From: DATBFG01 sp036558645
Lineage (GTDB): Bacteria > Acidobacteriota > Terriglobia > Terriglobales > Acidobacteriaceae
Length of the DNA stretch: 40,390 bases
Reading direction: 5' to 3'
NCBI GenBank assembly: GCA_036558645.1
Contig: DATBFG010000067.1
Location: 1-40,390 of the forward strand
The notes below the pieces were generated by a model. It had not been told where the DNA came from. It was given only the letters and a program-made list of their open reading frames with translations, and did no database searches. The position numbers and the translations under genes were made by a program. The stretch's first letter is position 1. Each line of letters starts with the position of its first letter. Below are positions 30,583 to 39,807 of this stretch, one piece after another.

Positions 30583-33504
30583 ATGAAAGCTACTTTTCGG
30601 TTGCCGTCACTGTTGATGTCACTGCTTTGCCTGTTGCCTGGATTCGGGGCCGTCAGCGCCTTCGCGCAGATCTCGTTCAACGATTTTAGCAGCGTCACCG
30701 GGCTGGCCTTGAACGGCAAAGCGGCCCAGGCTACAAATGCCAACGGAAAAAAGGTCTTGCGGCTCACGCCCGACAAGAAGCAACACGTGGCCGGAACTGC
30801 ATGGTTCGCCACCCAGCAGCAGTCTGTTGCCAGTGGGTTCACGACCGTTTTCCAGTTTCAAATCACCCACACTGGAGCTGCAGCCGATGGTCTAGCCTTC
30901 GTCATTCAGAATTCCAGCGGCAATGGCTTTGGAACCGCGGCCCGTGGAGGATCTGGAAGCGCCATCGGTTACGGCATTCCCGATCCCGGAGATAACGGCG
31001 TTGCAATTCCGAACAGCTTAGCCGTGGAGTTTGATACATTCCAGAACTCTTATGACCCTAACGCAAACCATATCGCGGTGCAGAGTTGTGGGACTGGCAG
31101 CAACACCCAGGATCATAACGCCACCTGTTTGAATGGCAGCCCCGCGAACCTTGGCATCGTTTCCAACTTGGGCACAGTGAACCTCGCCGACGGACTGGTT
31201 CACACCGCAGTCGTTGATTACGATCCAGGGACATTGCGTGTGTTCGTCGACAATTTAGGCGTACCGATCTTGATCGTGAATACCGATCTTTCCACACTGC
31301 TGAGCTTGAATGACGGCAGTGCATGGGTCGGGTTCAGTGGTGCAAATGGATCGAAGTTCGAAAACAACGACATCCTTAGCTGGACCTTTACCCCAGGAAC
31401 AGATCCGACCTCCGTCACACAAACTTTGACACCCAATACCCAGCAACCGGTAGAAACCAACTATCTCTACGGTAGTTACAACCATAAGCTGCAATACACG
31501 GGCGCTAATGGGGGAGATGGGGTTACGGTAACTGCGATTCCGATTGATCAAGCAACATTTCATGACACTCGCTTATCCGGTACCCCTTTTACCAATGCGC
31601 AGTGCGTGATTTATGACGGAACCGGCGGATTGTGTGTCGAATTTGAGGTGACATGTACGCAAACTGTAGGCACCGACTGCACCACCCTGGATTACCAACT
31701 GTTTAACAACTTCAATACCGACCAGACCATTACTGGCGCTGGTGTGTTGAAGGCGGAGATTGGGACCAATAATTGGGAGAACATCATCGAGACTTTCACA
31801 CAAACCCGAGATGACCCCGGAACGAAGTCCGGTAGCAAGGGATTCTCAGACTTCATTCTGGTCCAGAACGCGACGGCTCTCCCGACGTTCAAAAATGTTT
31901 CGCCAGCCAATGGATCGACGGTTCTGGTCGGTCAAACGGTGACGATTACCTTTGAGTGTGGGACTGACCCTTCTGCACCATTGGTGACATTAGTGGGCTG
32001 TACTGCGACGCTGAATGGCGACCCGGTCTCAAACAACACTACAGTCGTATTCAGTCAACCTGGAACCGCAACACTGATAGTTACAGCCAACGATAGTGTT
32101 CAGGACACAAACACTGTCACGTCCGTGTTCACGATCGGCAGTGTACCGGCGTTCACGAGTAGCGCCAGCGCGACATTCCAGGTCGGAACACCGGGTTCGT
32201 TCCTTGTCACTACGACTGGATCACCGGCCGCGGCCATCAGCGAGTCTGGACCTCTGCCTACCGGGATAACCATACAAAACAATGGAGATGGAACTGCTGT
32301 GCTCGCCGGAACGCCAGAGGCCGGCACTGGCGGCCTTCACAACATCAGCCTGGTTGCAACCAACACCGCAGGGAGTGCCACGCAACCATTTGCCTTGACG
32401 GTGAACCAGACGCCCGCAATCACCAGCGCGAATAACGTGACGTTCACCGTAGGCTTGCCCGGTTCGTTTAGCGTGATCGCGACAGGTTTCCCCGTACCCA
32501 CAATTAATGAAACGGGTGCTTTGCCCACCGGGGTCACATTCAGCAGCGGCGTTCTCAGCGGCACAGCGGCGCCGGGTACCGGCGGGACGTACAACATCAG
32601 TTTCACTGCTAGCAATGGTGTTGGCTCTGACGTTAGTCAAACCTTCACTTTGACGGTCAACGAGCCTGTCGCCATCACCAGCGCGAACAGCACTGCATTC
32701 CTCGTGAGCACGCCCGGTTCGTTTATCGTGACCGCGACCGGTTTCCCAGCGCCGACAATCAGCGAAACAGGCGCTTTGCCGGGCGGGGTTACATTTAGTG
32801 GCGGAGTGCTAAGCGGCACACCTTTGGCAGGCACGGCCGGCATCTACTACATCAGCTTTACGGCACATAATGGCGTCAGTGCAGATGCGGTACAGAATTT
32901 CACCTTGACGGTGAATCAGACCGTCACGATCACCAGCGCCAATAACGCGACATTTACCATAGGCGTGCCTGGTTCGTTTACTGTGACCGCGACGGGTTTC
33001 CCAACGCCAACAATCAGCGAAACAGGTGCTCTGCCAATCGGTGTTACCTTCAGCGGCAGCGTTCTCAGCGGCACTCCCGCCGCCGGTACGGGCGGTACGT
33101 ACAACATCCTCTTCACCGCTCACAACGGCGTGGGACCGGATGCTATCCAGAACTTCACCCTAACCGTGTCGGGACCGATGTTTACGGTTTCGCCGTCAAG
33201 AATCGATTTCGGCACCGTTTATGTGAAGACCTTGACTTGGAGAACTGTGACGCTGTTGAACACCGGCAATGTCAGCTTGCTGATCAACAGTGTCTCGATA
33301 ACTAATCCGCCCAATGATCCGTATGAGTTCACGTTCCTTAACCTTTGTGGTCGGTCGCTCGGAGTCGGAAAGAGTTGCACCATCACGGTGTTCCTGTATG
33401 CCGACGACGTAGGTACGGATACTGGCAGCCTGAACATTGCTACGAATGCGTCCGGCAGTCCGTTGCTGGTTCCCATAACCGCGACGATTAAGAAGAAGCA
33501 CTAA
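30583..33504 (+). CDS. Secreted L-type lectin-domain protein with four Ig-like repeats and an ASPM/SPD-2-Hydin-like C-terminal domain
   Basis: This gene encodes 973 residues from the ATG at 30583 (GAGAGGG about 7 bases upstream), beginning with a signal peptide that ends VSAFAQ. Residues about 28-245 are a legume/L-type lectin fold (ADGLAFVIQ, then LAVEFDTFQN and DPNANHIAVQ, with metal/sugar-site Asp and Asn). A beta-rich segment with paired Cys residues follows (about 255-430). Then come a short Ig-like domain, four He_PIG-type Ig-like repeats of ~85 residues (each with TPGSF/VPGSF, ATGFP, ETGALP-x-GVTF, VLSGT and NFTLTV) and a C-terminal 'choice-of-anchor D' type domain (DFGTVYVKT, GKSCTITV). 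There is no membrane anchor or sorting signal. It is probably a surface or secreted glycan-binding adhesin. Confidence 0.9.
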   Translation: MKATFRLPSLLMSLLCLLPGFGAVSAFAQISFNDFSSVTGLALNGKAAQATNANGKKVLRLTPDKKQHVAGTAWFATQQQSVASGFTTVFQFQITHTGAAADGLAFVIQNSSGNGFGTAARGGSGSAIGYGIPDPGDNGVAIPNSLAVEFDTFQNSYDPNANHIAVQSCGTGSNTQDHNATCLNGSPANLGIVSNLGTVNLADGLVHTAVVDYDPGTLRVFVDNLGVPILIVNTDLSTLLSLNDGSAWVGFSGANGSKFENNDILSWTFTPGTDPTSVTQTLTPNTQQPVETNYLYGSYNHKLQYTGANGGDGVTVTAIPIDQATFHDTRLSGTPFTNAQCVIYDGTGGLCVEFEVTCTQTVGTDCTTLDYQLFNNFNTDQTITGAGVLKAEIGTNNWENIIETFTQTRDDPGTKSGSKGFSDFILVQNATALPTFKNVSPANGSTVLVGQTVTITFECGTDPSAPLVTLVGCTATLNGDPVSNNTTVVFSQPGTATLIVTANDSVQDTNTVTSVFTIGSVPAFTSSASATFQVGTPGSFLVTTTGSPAAAISESGPLPTGITIQNNGDGTAVLAGTPEAGTGGLHNISLVATNTAGSATQPFALTVNQTPAITSANNVTFTVGLPGSFSVIATGFPVPTINETGALPTGVTFSSGVLSGTAAPGTGGTYNISFTASNGVGSDVSQTFTLTVNEPVAITSANSTAFLVSTPGSFIVTATGFPAPTISETGALPGGVTFSGGVLSGTPLAGTAGIYYISFTAHNGVSADAVQNFTLTVNQTVTITSANNATFTIGVPGSFTVTATGFPTPTISETGALPIGVTFSGSVLSGTPAAGTGGTYNILFTAHNGVGPDAIQNFTLTVSGPMFTVSPSRIDFGTVYVKTLTWRTVTLLNTGNVSLLINSVSITNPPNDPYEFTFLNLCGRSLGVGKSCTITVFLYADDVGTDTGSLNIATNASGSPLLVPITATIKKKH
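32146..33177 (+). repeat. Four in-frame tandem coding repeats (~255 bp)
   Basis: Repeat starts are near 32146, 32413, 32668 and 32923. The last three have an exact 255-base period and high similarity, including at the DNA level (atcaccagcgc, cccggttcgttta-like blocks). The first is longer and more diverged. Recent duplication or gene conversion among units 2-4 is likely. Confidence 0.8.
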
Positions 33505-33563
33505 GAAGGTTAAGCAAGGGAGATGGGGGCCGGGTCTGTTCGGAGTCCGGCTTCCCTAAATAC

Positions 33564-36500
33564 CTAGGGAGATGTCCAGCGCTTCGTATCCGCCAACATC
33601 ACCGCAAAATCATTACGTTGGCGAATCTTGTCATTACCGGACTCTTTGCTGATTTCATCGAGAAGCTGCATAAACTCGTGATAATGATCGAGGGCGACTA
33701 TATTGTTCCCGCCGAGGCGGGAGTCGGTAGCCAGCAGGTACTCCGCTCGAGCCTGAAGGGATTTCATCCCGGCCTTTTGCGCACGCGTCAGCGCTCGTTC
33801 CAGTTCAACCCTAGCCTGTGGCAGTGCCTTGGTATTAATGAGGGCTTCGGACAGGTCGAGTGAACATTGCACGGCTTCATACTTGAGCCCTTGGCTTTCT
33901 GCTTGCTGCCCCTGGATGCGCAGTACGGAAAGCGCCGCTGCAGGGCGTCCTTGATGGATATCGTTTCGCGCCAGAGCCACTCGAGCCAGCAGGATGTTCT
34001 CGGAGTCCTTTGCCTTGTTAGCTGACTGTAGCGCTTGGTCGTAAAGCCCTCGCGCGGCCTTGAAATCTCCCCGGTAGGAAAGCAGGTCGCCTTGCGAACG
34101 CAAGGTCATCGAAATCATGTTGTCATTCTTAAGTTCACGCGCGAGGGATAGTGCCTCATCCAAATGTTGTTGGGCTTCCTCACCTCGTCCAGCCTGCGCA
34201 AGGGATTCTCCGTACCCGTTCAGGGCCTCCACCATCCAAGTACTGCGCTCCTTCAGGTCCCGAAAAAGCTTCAACGCATCCTGACGTGAGTTGAGTGCTG
34301 CTCCATATCGCCCCTGATAGGCGAATACACTTCCCATGTCATAAGAGGTAACTGCACTACCGCGTTTATCCCCGGTACTTCGCCATAAGTCCAGAGCCTT
34401 CAAGTACTGCGAAAGGGCGGCTTCGTACTGTCCCAACTTTGTGTTGGTCGCAGCCAGATTCCGAACTGTCTCAGCGATATCGTCCGGAACCTTGAGTTTC
34501 TCGCGAAGCTGAAGGGACTGCTGATAGTACGTCAGAGCGTCGTCGTATTGGCCCCGGGAGAGATATGCGGTTCCAATATTGTTAAGAATTAACGCCTGTC
34601 CGGAATCGTCCCCCAAGTCGCGATTGATCTGCAGCGCCTCCTTATACAGCTTCAGCGCATCATCGACTTGAGCTCTCTCCTGATAAAAATTCGCCAGATC
34701 GTTTAGCGTATCGCCGATCCCCCTCTTATCTCCGATCTCTCTCCGGATTTGCAGGGCCTCCTTGTAACTTGCCAATGCCTCTGCGTTCCGTCCCAGCATG
34801 ACTTGTGCTTGGGCGCTTTCGTTCAGGCTAACCGCGATTCCGCGTTTATCGCCGATCTGACGCTTGATCGCCATCGATTCCTGGTAATTCTTGAGAGCTT
34901 CTTGAGGCTTGTCCGTAAGCCGGTAGGCAACTCCGATGGCCTGCAGGATCGCAGCTTTCTCTTCCTGGTTGTCCAGTTGAATTGCCAGCGTTAGTGCACG
35001 GTTCAGAAAGTCAAGTCCACTTTCAGGATCGCCACTCTTGATTCTCACTCGACCGCAAGCTAGCAAGGCATCTACATATTTTGGATCCTGCTCCAGCACC
35101 TTGGAATAATGCTTCATGGCCTGTTCGTAATCGTCCGCCGACTCGTATATGGAAGCTAGGGTGAATTGAATGTCCGGATCTTCCGGCGAGACTTTCACGA
35201 GGTTCTCGTAAGAGCTGACCGCTTTTTGAGTATCGTTTTGTATGCGAGCGTCATTGGCTTCGATAAGGTACTTTTCCGGCGGTGGCAGTTGCTGGCTCAA
35301 CTCCACGGCGCGACGCGAATAACGCTCGGCTTCATTGTCATAGCCCAAGGTGGAGTACGTCTGTGCCAGACGAGAGAAGGCCAAGGCAAATTGGGAATCG
35401 GCCTGTGTGGCCGCGTCAAATCTCTTCTGAGCGTCGAGGTTGTTGCCCTGACGGACGAGTTCGAGGCCCTGGTTATATTCTCGCAGCGCGTCCATCGACT
35501 TCGAGGATGGGCGGAAAGCTTGCGCTTGCAGTTCCCTTACGATTTCAGGCGAGAGCGCAAGACTCTCTCGAATCGACTGCGCCAAGAGATCTACCGCTGC
35601 CAAGAGATCTTTCTCTGATGGAGCATCGGCTTTCAGAGTCGTACTGCGCTGCTCCTTCAGGTCTCGCATGATTGCATCAATACGAATCTGGTCACCGACC
35701 TTAACGTACTGCCCCCACACGAGAGTCTGAGCATTGCTGAACTCGCCGAGTTGCCGGAGAGTTTGGGGATCGAGCTGTGAATTGGGATCGATGCGCAGAT
35801 CCTTGAGCACTTGGTGTAATCGATCCGAGGACACAGTTCGGAGGCTGGCAGATTGTCCTACATCGGTGCTCAGCATTTCTGACATGCTCGAGCCAAGCCA
35901 ATCCAGACTGGGATCCCCCGAAGCATTGCGGAAGGGCAGAATAGCGAGCGAGGCAACGCGGCCTGCGGGCTTGTGCCTGGTTGCCGTAGAAATCAGCTTG
36001 TCGCGAAACAGGAAACCGACGGTGCAGAGTATAAGGAATGCAAATAACGCAACGATCAACGGCCATGGTCGTGTTTGGGCCCAAGGCCTTTCCGCCGAAT
36101 CGAAACGAAGAGCGGCAGCTGCGTGACCGCCCTGCCAAGCCGCAAGATCGCTGAGAACCTGCTGCGTATTCTGATAACGGTTCTTCGGGTCGGGCTCCAA
36201 GCACCTGCTCACTATGTTGCTCAGTTCCTTCGGAATCGAAGGATCTAGGTCCGCTGCGGGGACCGCACGTTGCTGGGTGCGCTTCATGAGGCTGGCTATC
36301 GCGCTCTCAGCCTCATAAGGCATTTTTCCAGTCAGCAACTCGTAGAGGATCAGGCCGGTCGTGTAGATATCGGAACGCGCATCGAGACCTTTCGCGTGCG
36401 CCTGCTCAGGAGACATGTACTCCATCGTGCCGATCATGAATCCCGTGCGGGTCATACCTTCTTCACCCGCTACGCGCGCGAGTCCAAAATCCATGACAAC

Positions 36501-37178
36501 CACGCGATCTTGTTTGTCGCGCATGATGTTTCCGGGCTTCAGATCGCGATGAATGATGCCCTCGCGGTGAGCGGACTGCAAGCCGCGGAAGACCTGCTCG
36601 ATGATGTTAATCGCCTCCTGCACAGGCAATTTACCTTGACTTTGAAGAAGACTCCGCAGATCTTCACCATCGACGTACTCCATGGTGATGAACTTCAGTC
36701 CATCGGCATCACCCAAGTCGTAAATGCGGATAATGTTGCGATCCGTGACTCGGCTCGCCAAAAGGATTTCCTGTTTGAATCGCTGAAGGATATCGGGATT
36801 TTGCGCCAGCTCTGGCCGGATCACCTTTAACGCGACCAGTCGGTCCAGTTCACGGTCTTCAGCCTTGTAGACCGTTCCCATACCTCCCTCTCCCAGAACC
36901 TGCAAAATCTGATAGCGCTGGGCAAGAATCATCCCTGGAAACAACGTAAACTGCATGGCGGAAGTTTGAGGACCGCTTGGGCTCTTGCTAACACGCGCCA
37001 CTGGCTCTGCCACCGTCATGGCGTCAGATGGTAGCTTTATCTCGACGAAAGTCAGACTGTCCGGCGAGCTTGGGAGCGCCGGGCTGGAGCCACTACTATC
37101 AGAAGTGGAGACGGCCGGCATCCCTTCGGCGGAGGTAGGTTTATCGTCTTCTGGGTGAAAAGGTCTCTTGTCTACCAT
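33564..37178 (-). CDS. Membrane Ser/Thr protein kinase with FlgO-like and TPR extracytoplasmic region
   Basis: This gene encodes 1204 residues from the ATG at 37178; the frame is open 56 codons upstream, but the extra part is not protein-like. A Ser/Pro-rich N-terminal segment (1-80) precedes a Hanks-type kinase domain (about 89-350): glycine loop GEGGMGTVYK, K118, catalytic HRDLKPGN (210-217), DFG (230-232), and APE-like SPEQA. One membrane helix lies at about 371-391. A TolB/FlgO-like domain (SLAILPFRNASGDPSLDWLG) follows at about 410-560, then some 13-15 TPR units to the C-terminus, several nearly identical (EALQI-R-IGDKRGIG type). Such kinases signal across the membrane, with TPRs binding partner proteins. 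It converges on the lectin gene. Partner and targets are unknown. Confidence 0.92.
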   Translation of the reverse strand: MVDKRPFHPEDDKPTSAEGMPAVSTSDSSGSSPALPSSPDSLTFVEIKLPSDAMTVAEPVARVSKSPSGPQTSAMQFTLFPGMILAQRYQILQVLGEGGMGTVYKAEDRELDRLVALKVIRPELAQNPDILQRFKQEILLASRVTDRNIIRIYDLGDADGLKFITMEYVDGEDLRSLLQSQGKLPVQEAINIIEQVFRGLQSAHREGIIHRDLKPGNIMRDKQDRVVVMDFGLARVAGEEGMTRTGFMIGTMEYMSPEQAHAKGLDARSDIYTTGLILYELLTGKMPYEAESAIASLMKRTQQRAVPAADLDPSIPKELSNIVSRCLEPDPKNRYQNTQQVLSDLAAWQGGHAAAALRFDSAERPWAQTRPWPLIVALFAFLILCTVGFLFRDKLISTATRHKPAGRVASLAILPFRNASGDPSLDWLGSSMSEMLSTDVGQSASLRTVSSDRLHQVLKDLRIDPNSQLDPQTLRQLGEFSNAQTLVWGQYVKVGDQIRIDAIMRDLKEQRSTTLKADAPSEKDLLAAVDLLAQSIRESLALSPEIVRELQAQAFRPSSKSMDALREYNQGLELVRQGNNLDAQKRFDAATQADSQFALAFSRLAQTYSTLGYDNEAERYSRRAVELSQQLPPPEKYLIEANDARIQNDTQKAVSSYENLVKVSPEDPDIQFTLASIYESADDYEQAMKHYSKVLEQDPKYVDALLACGRVRIKSGDPESGLDFLNRALTLAIQLDNQEEKAAILQAIGVAYRLTDKPQEALKNYQESMAIKRQIGDKRGIAVSLNESAQAQVMLGRNAEALASYKEALQIRREIGDKRGIGDTLNDLANFYQERAQVDDALKLYKEALQINRDLGDDSGQALILNNIGTAYLSRGQYDDALTYYQQSLQLREKLKVPDDIAETVRNLAATNTKLGQYEAALSQYLKALDLWRSTGDKRGSAVTSYDMGSVFAYQGRYGAALNSRQDALKLFRDLKERSTWMVEALNGYGESLAQAGRGEEAQQHLDEALSLARELKNDNMISMTLRSQGDLLSYRGDFKAARGLYDQALQSANKAKDSENILLARVALARNDIHQGRPAAALSVLRIQGQQAESQGLKYEAVQCSLDLSEALINTKALPQARVELERALTRAQKAGMKSLQARAEYLLATDSRLGGNNIVALDHYHEFMQLLDEISKESGNDKIRQRNDFAVMLADTKRWTSP

Positions 37179-37383
37179 TGACGGTCTAGGCGCGCTCGCC
37201 GGACAAAAAATTAAGGCAATAATACGACCGGATACGGGGAAATCCCGGGGGAGGAATCGTTCGCCCGCTTGCCGCCAAGTATACAACTCCGCGGGGTCGA
37301 CAGAAGCACTTCTGCAACGACTCCCAAATTGTGCTCCAAGGAACAAAGGCTTCGTTCGGCGTCATCGAAGGTCTCCATTTCTT

Positions 37384-37681
37384 ACCCAAGCTGACTTGGC
37401 TGCCAATCTCCAAGGGTTGTATGTCGACGATGCTGGTAATGTCTACGGAATTGCGGGCCAGGGTGGCCACCGGCAATCTTTATGGCAGCGCGGAAGGCTA
37501 CAACTATCCAACGGGAACTGTTTTCAAGCTGGATACAAGTGAGATCTTCGCTGTACTGAGTGATTTCGGGGACGAACGCCCCGCGAGTTTAGTGATGGAC
37601 AGGGCAAATCTCTACGGCACGAAGATTGTGGACGGCACGCGTCATTTCGGAACCATCTTTGTAATAAAGATGACTCATTGA
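37384..37681 (+). pseudogene. Decayed fragment of a GloVer-type choice-of-anchor repeat protein
   Basis: Two frames carry pieces of a beta-propeller-like repeat family. One reads YVDDAGNVYGIAGQGG near 37425-37475. A second frame then reads ATGNLYGSAEG...PTGTVFKLD and ends LVMDRANLYGTKI...GTIFVIK at the stop near 37681. The normal repeat has a GNLYGTT-x-GG...GTVFKLD consensus. A frameshift/deletion between the pieces, and loss of the N-terminal part and signal peptide, show that this is a remnant. It sits just upstream of the kinase gene's start on the other strand. Confidence 0.65.
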
Positions 37682-37885
37682 AGCCGACTATAGAAACACT
37701 GGTTGTCACGTTCTTGACTATTGAAACCAGTCGATCAACAACTCATTGATCCCTTCCAAGCGGCGGGGTCATTGCACCACCATTACTGTGTCGCACTCTG
37801 CCCCGGTTGAGTTGTAAGGCAACCCCGAGCAGCCAATTTTGTGTGACAGAGTGTGACAACTTTAGATTTGCAGTTGAGGTAAGCG
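37682..37885. other. Non-coding stretch before the tRNA-Phe fragment
   Basis: No ORF of note. The repeated short motif gtgtgacag/gtgtgacaa at 37839-37860 is noted but of unknown meaning. Confidence 0.35.
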
Positions 37886-37940
37886 ATTGAAAACATGGTG
37901 GCCAGGGACGGAGTTGAACCGCCGACGCCAGCCTTTTCAG
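37886..37940 (-). repeat. tRNA-Phe 3' fragment, inverted repeat copy 1 (att-like)
   Basis: Read on the minus strand, this is the 3' part of a tRNA: the anticodon loop CTGAAAA (anticodon GAA, Phe) in a 5-bp stem (CAGCC, just upstream, with GGCTG), variable loop, T-arm with TTCAACT loop, acceptor 3' strand CCTGGCC, A, CCA, then 10 more bases. The 5' acceptor GGCCAGG and a proper D-arm are absent, so this is not a working tRNA. Tyrosine integrases often use tRNA 3' ends, leaving such fragments. The copy at 39808-39862 is in opposite orientation (53 of 55 bases identical). Just beyond (37998-38039) lie two aaagtgt-x-cc motifs that could be integrase arm sites. Confidence 0.75.
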
Positions 37941-38090
37941 GGCTGGCTTCTCCCAAACGTAAACTACTGAATGAGCAATACTTAGGGACGAAGACCGGGA
38001 CCAAAGTGTCCTGATTTTTGTGCCCAAAGTGTGCCCACGCGGAAGCGACGTCGTTCGCCAACTACGTCGAAGAGAAAGGAGCAGGAGATC

Positions 38091-38351
38091 ATGTTGGATC
38101 AATACGACGGCTACCTGAGGTGCAAGGTTAACTACAACGACGGTTATTTCGCTGAATGCGACATTGTGGATGCACTTTCAAGAAATCCGGCCATATCCAT
38201 CGACGATGACTTCTGGCTCGGACCGGACCGTCCGAAAAACGATGGCGGATTGGCAACGTGCACAAGAATCAGTACTCCGGACAATTTCGCGGGATCAATC
38301 TCAGAACGAAAACCCTGCAGAGCAATGACCGGCGCATATTCTGATCCGTGA
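38091..38351 (+). CDS. Possible truncated or chimeric small ORF
   Basis: An 86-residue frame starts at an ATG with AAAGGAG 9 bases upstream. Its first ~45 residues (MLDQYDGYLRCKVNYNDG...) look protein-like. The rest is antisense to the aspartoacylase-like remnant at 38144-38626, so the sequence probably changes origin near 38225. It may be the 5' end of a gene cut by a rearrangement. Confidence 0.25.
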   Translation: MLDQYDGYLRCKVNYNDGYFAECDIVDALSRNPAISIDDDFWLGPDRPKNDGGLATCTRISTPDNFAGSISERKPCRAMTGAYSDP

Positions 38352-38626
38352 ATTCCGGCACACAACGCGAGTACCGGTCCGGGCTTTGCTCCGTGTACGA
38401 CGGTGACTGGCATTGAGGTCGTGCCATCAGGACCGTCGGGAACATGTAGGTTGCCAGAAGCGACTGTGCCGCTTTCGGCGACGATGTCGCTAACACGAAA
38501 CGTCCGTGCATCCGTTGCAGCCAGCTCCTGCGTAATCACGGCCGAGAGCAAGACAACTAGAGAAACAACTCTGGCGAGTCGTGCCCCTGGCAGAATAGGT
38601 TGGCGAATTCTTTCTTGAGACGACAT
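38144..38626 (-). pseudogene. Truncated succinylglutamate desuccinylase/aspartoacylase-like protein
   Basis: The ATG at 38626 has GGGAAGG upstream and a signal peptide (VVSLVVLLSAVITQELAA). The N-terminal half of an M14-type AstE/AspA family protein follows: KPGPVLALCAGIHGSEYAPV holds the zinc His and Glu (H-x-x-E), then LSGVLILVHVANPPSFFGR. Family similarity stops near FFGRSG (about 38225); the reading continues with ~25 unrelated residues to a stop at 38144. The rest of the catalytic domain (second zinc His and more) is missing, so the product cannot be a normal hydrolase. The break lies ~290 bases from the tRNA-Phe fragment. Confidence 0.65.
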
Positions 38627-38713
38627 GATTAGCCTTCCCTGTCTTTTCAGAGTCCCCACGCAGTTCACAGGGGGAAATGCCCACTTTCACCGGATGGGCT
38701 ATCACGCTGCGAA

Positions 38714-39184
38714 CTATTGATGCGCATCGACTGCCGCTTCAATAAACTGCGGCACCAGCGCATATTCTGTACTTAAAGTCGTTCGGGACCCCTTTTTCAA
38801 CGTCTCGCGCATAAATTGCTGGTACTGCTGGTCGATCCCGAGTGGAGACGTTTCACTGCTATCACCGCCCCTTCCGTGAATAGCCAACCAGTAAATAACG
38901 TCTTGTTGATTTGCGCGGTCTCGGAAAATGGCTTCGGAGTACATTTTTTCTCTTTCAAGCGTCGCGACGGTTTCGGCATGATGCGCTTGCTCGAATTTCA
39001 CCCATTCCTCGAACCGGCTCACTTTGTCCGGGTTCAGCTCGAATCGCTACAGGGTTATGTCAATCGGCACGGCAGGCTTCGTGGCAGCCATTTCCGCTCG
39101 TGCTAGATGCTGACAGTTTTCCACGAATAGCGTGGTGACCACACCTAAGATCAAACCAATCGAGAGCAGCAGAGCGGTTTTCAT
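38714..39184 (-). pseudogene. DUF6176-like secreted/anchored protein with in-frame stop
   Basis: From an ATG at 39184 the frame encodes a signal-anchor (MKTALLLSIGLILGVVTTLF), a short linker (ending VPIDITL), then TAG at codon 46 (39047-39049), then RFELNPDKVSRFEEWVKFEQ and a full DUF6176-like domain (ETVATLEREKMYSEAIFRD, VIYWLAIHG) to 38714. Reading across the stop restores a single 155-residue protein, so one base change broke it. A GTG at 39022 could still start the domain without the anchor. The function of the family is unknown. Confidence 0.65.
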
Positions 39185-39333
39185 TGCGCGATCGATCCGT
39201 TCCCCAGATGAAGCTGCCGCTGACGAGTGCAGAGGACCAAATGGTTTCGGCCATCGCTCTGGACATGAAAGTCATTGTCCGCAATTCGATGAATAGGTAT
39301 GCGCTAGTCTGTTCCCATTCAGCAGACCCACTA

Positions 39334-39657
39334 CTAAGGAACACGCACGCAGAAATTGAAGGACCAAGCTACCGCCGGGGCGCGAGAAGAGTAGTACCGA
39401 GGAAGAAATGATTCGAGGAAGTTGGCAACCAACGGCTGTACATACCCAACGGTTACTAGAGGAACAGCAGTTGACCGAACTTCGCCGCTTGGAAGCGATC
39501 GAGCGTGGGCCGCTTGGCAAACCTGACATCCGGCTTCGGTTTGGCCATCGCGGTGCGGGTGAGAGAGAAAATGCGCCAGCACGAAGACTGACAGCACCAC
39601 CAATATAAGCGCCAAGACCCGGTTCAGGCCAAGTCCCGTCCTGCGTTGCTCACGCAT
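39334..39657 (-). CDS. Small membrane protein with CxxCxxxH motif
   Basis: This 107-residue protein has one N-terminal membrane helix (RVLALILVVLSVFVLAHFL), a His-rich turn (SHPHRDG) and then CQVCQAAHA, a possible metal-binding motif. The C-terminal half is low-complexity and ends in a Pro-containing tail. It resembles small DUF2946-like proteins found with heavy-metal transporters, but I am not sure. No strong ribosome site precedes the ATG at 39657. It lies between the two tRNA-Phe fragments, so it may belong to an inserted or rearranged segment. Confidence 0.45.
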   Translation of the reverse strand: MREQRRTGLGLNRVLALILVVLSVFVLAHFLSHPHRDGQTEAGCQVCQAAHARSLPSGEVRSTAVPLVTVGYVQPLVANFLESFLPRYYSSRAPAVAWSFNFCVRVP

Positions 39658-39807
39658 CTAGCGACTACATTATCCTAAGTCTCCGTTTTGACGCCACCAG
39701 AGCTTTCACGCGTGCGCGATTCTTCTGGTTCAGAGCTGAGAGCAGTGGCGGAAACTGTCACCGCCCCGACGTTCGCAAATAACCCATTCCAGCTCTCTTG
39801 CATAATG

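Noticed and set aside
32146..33177. CRISPR-like periodic repeat
   Set aside because: The 255-base period lies in frame within a gene and encodes Ig-like domains; there are no short repeats with unique spacers anywhere in the window.
37896..37971. Intact tRNA-Phe
   Set aside because: The 5' acceptor strand and proper D-arm are missing; only the 3' part is present.
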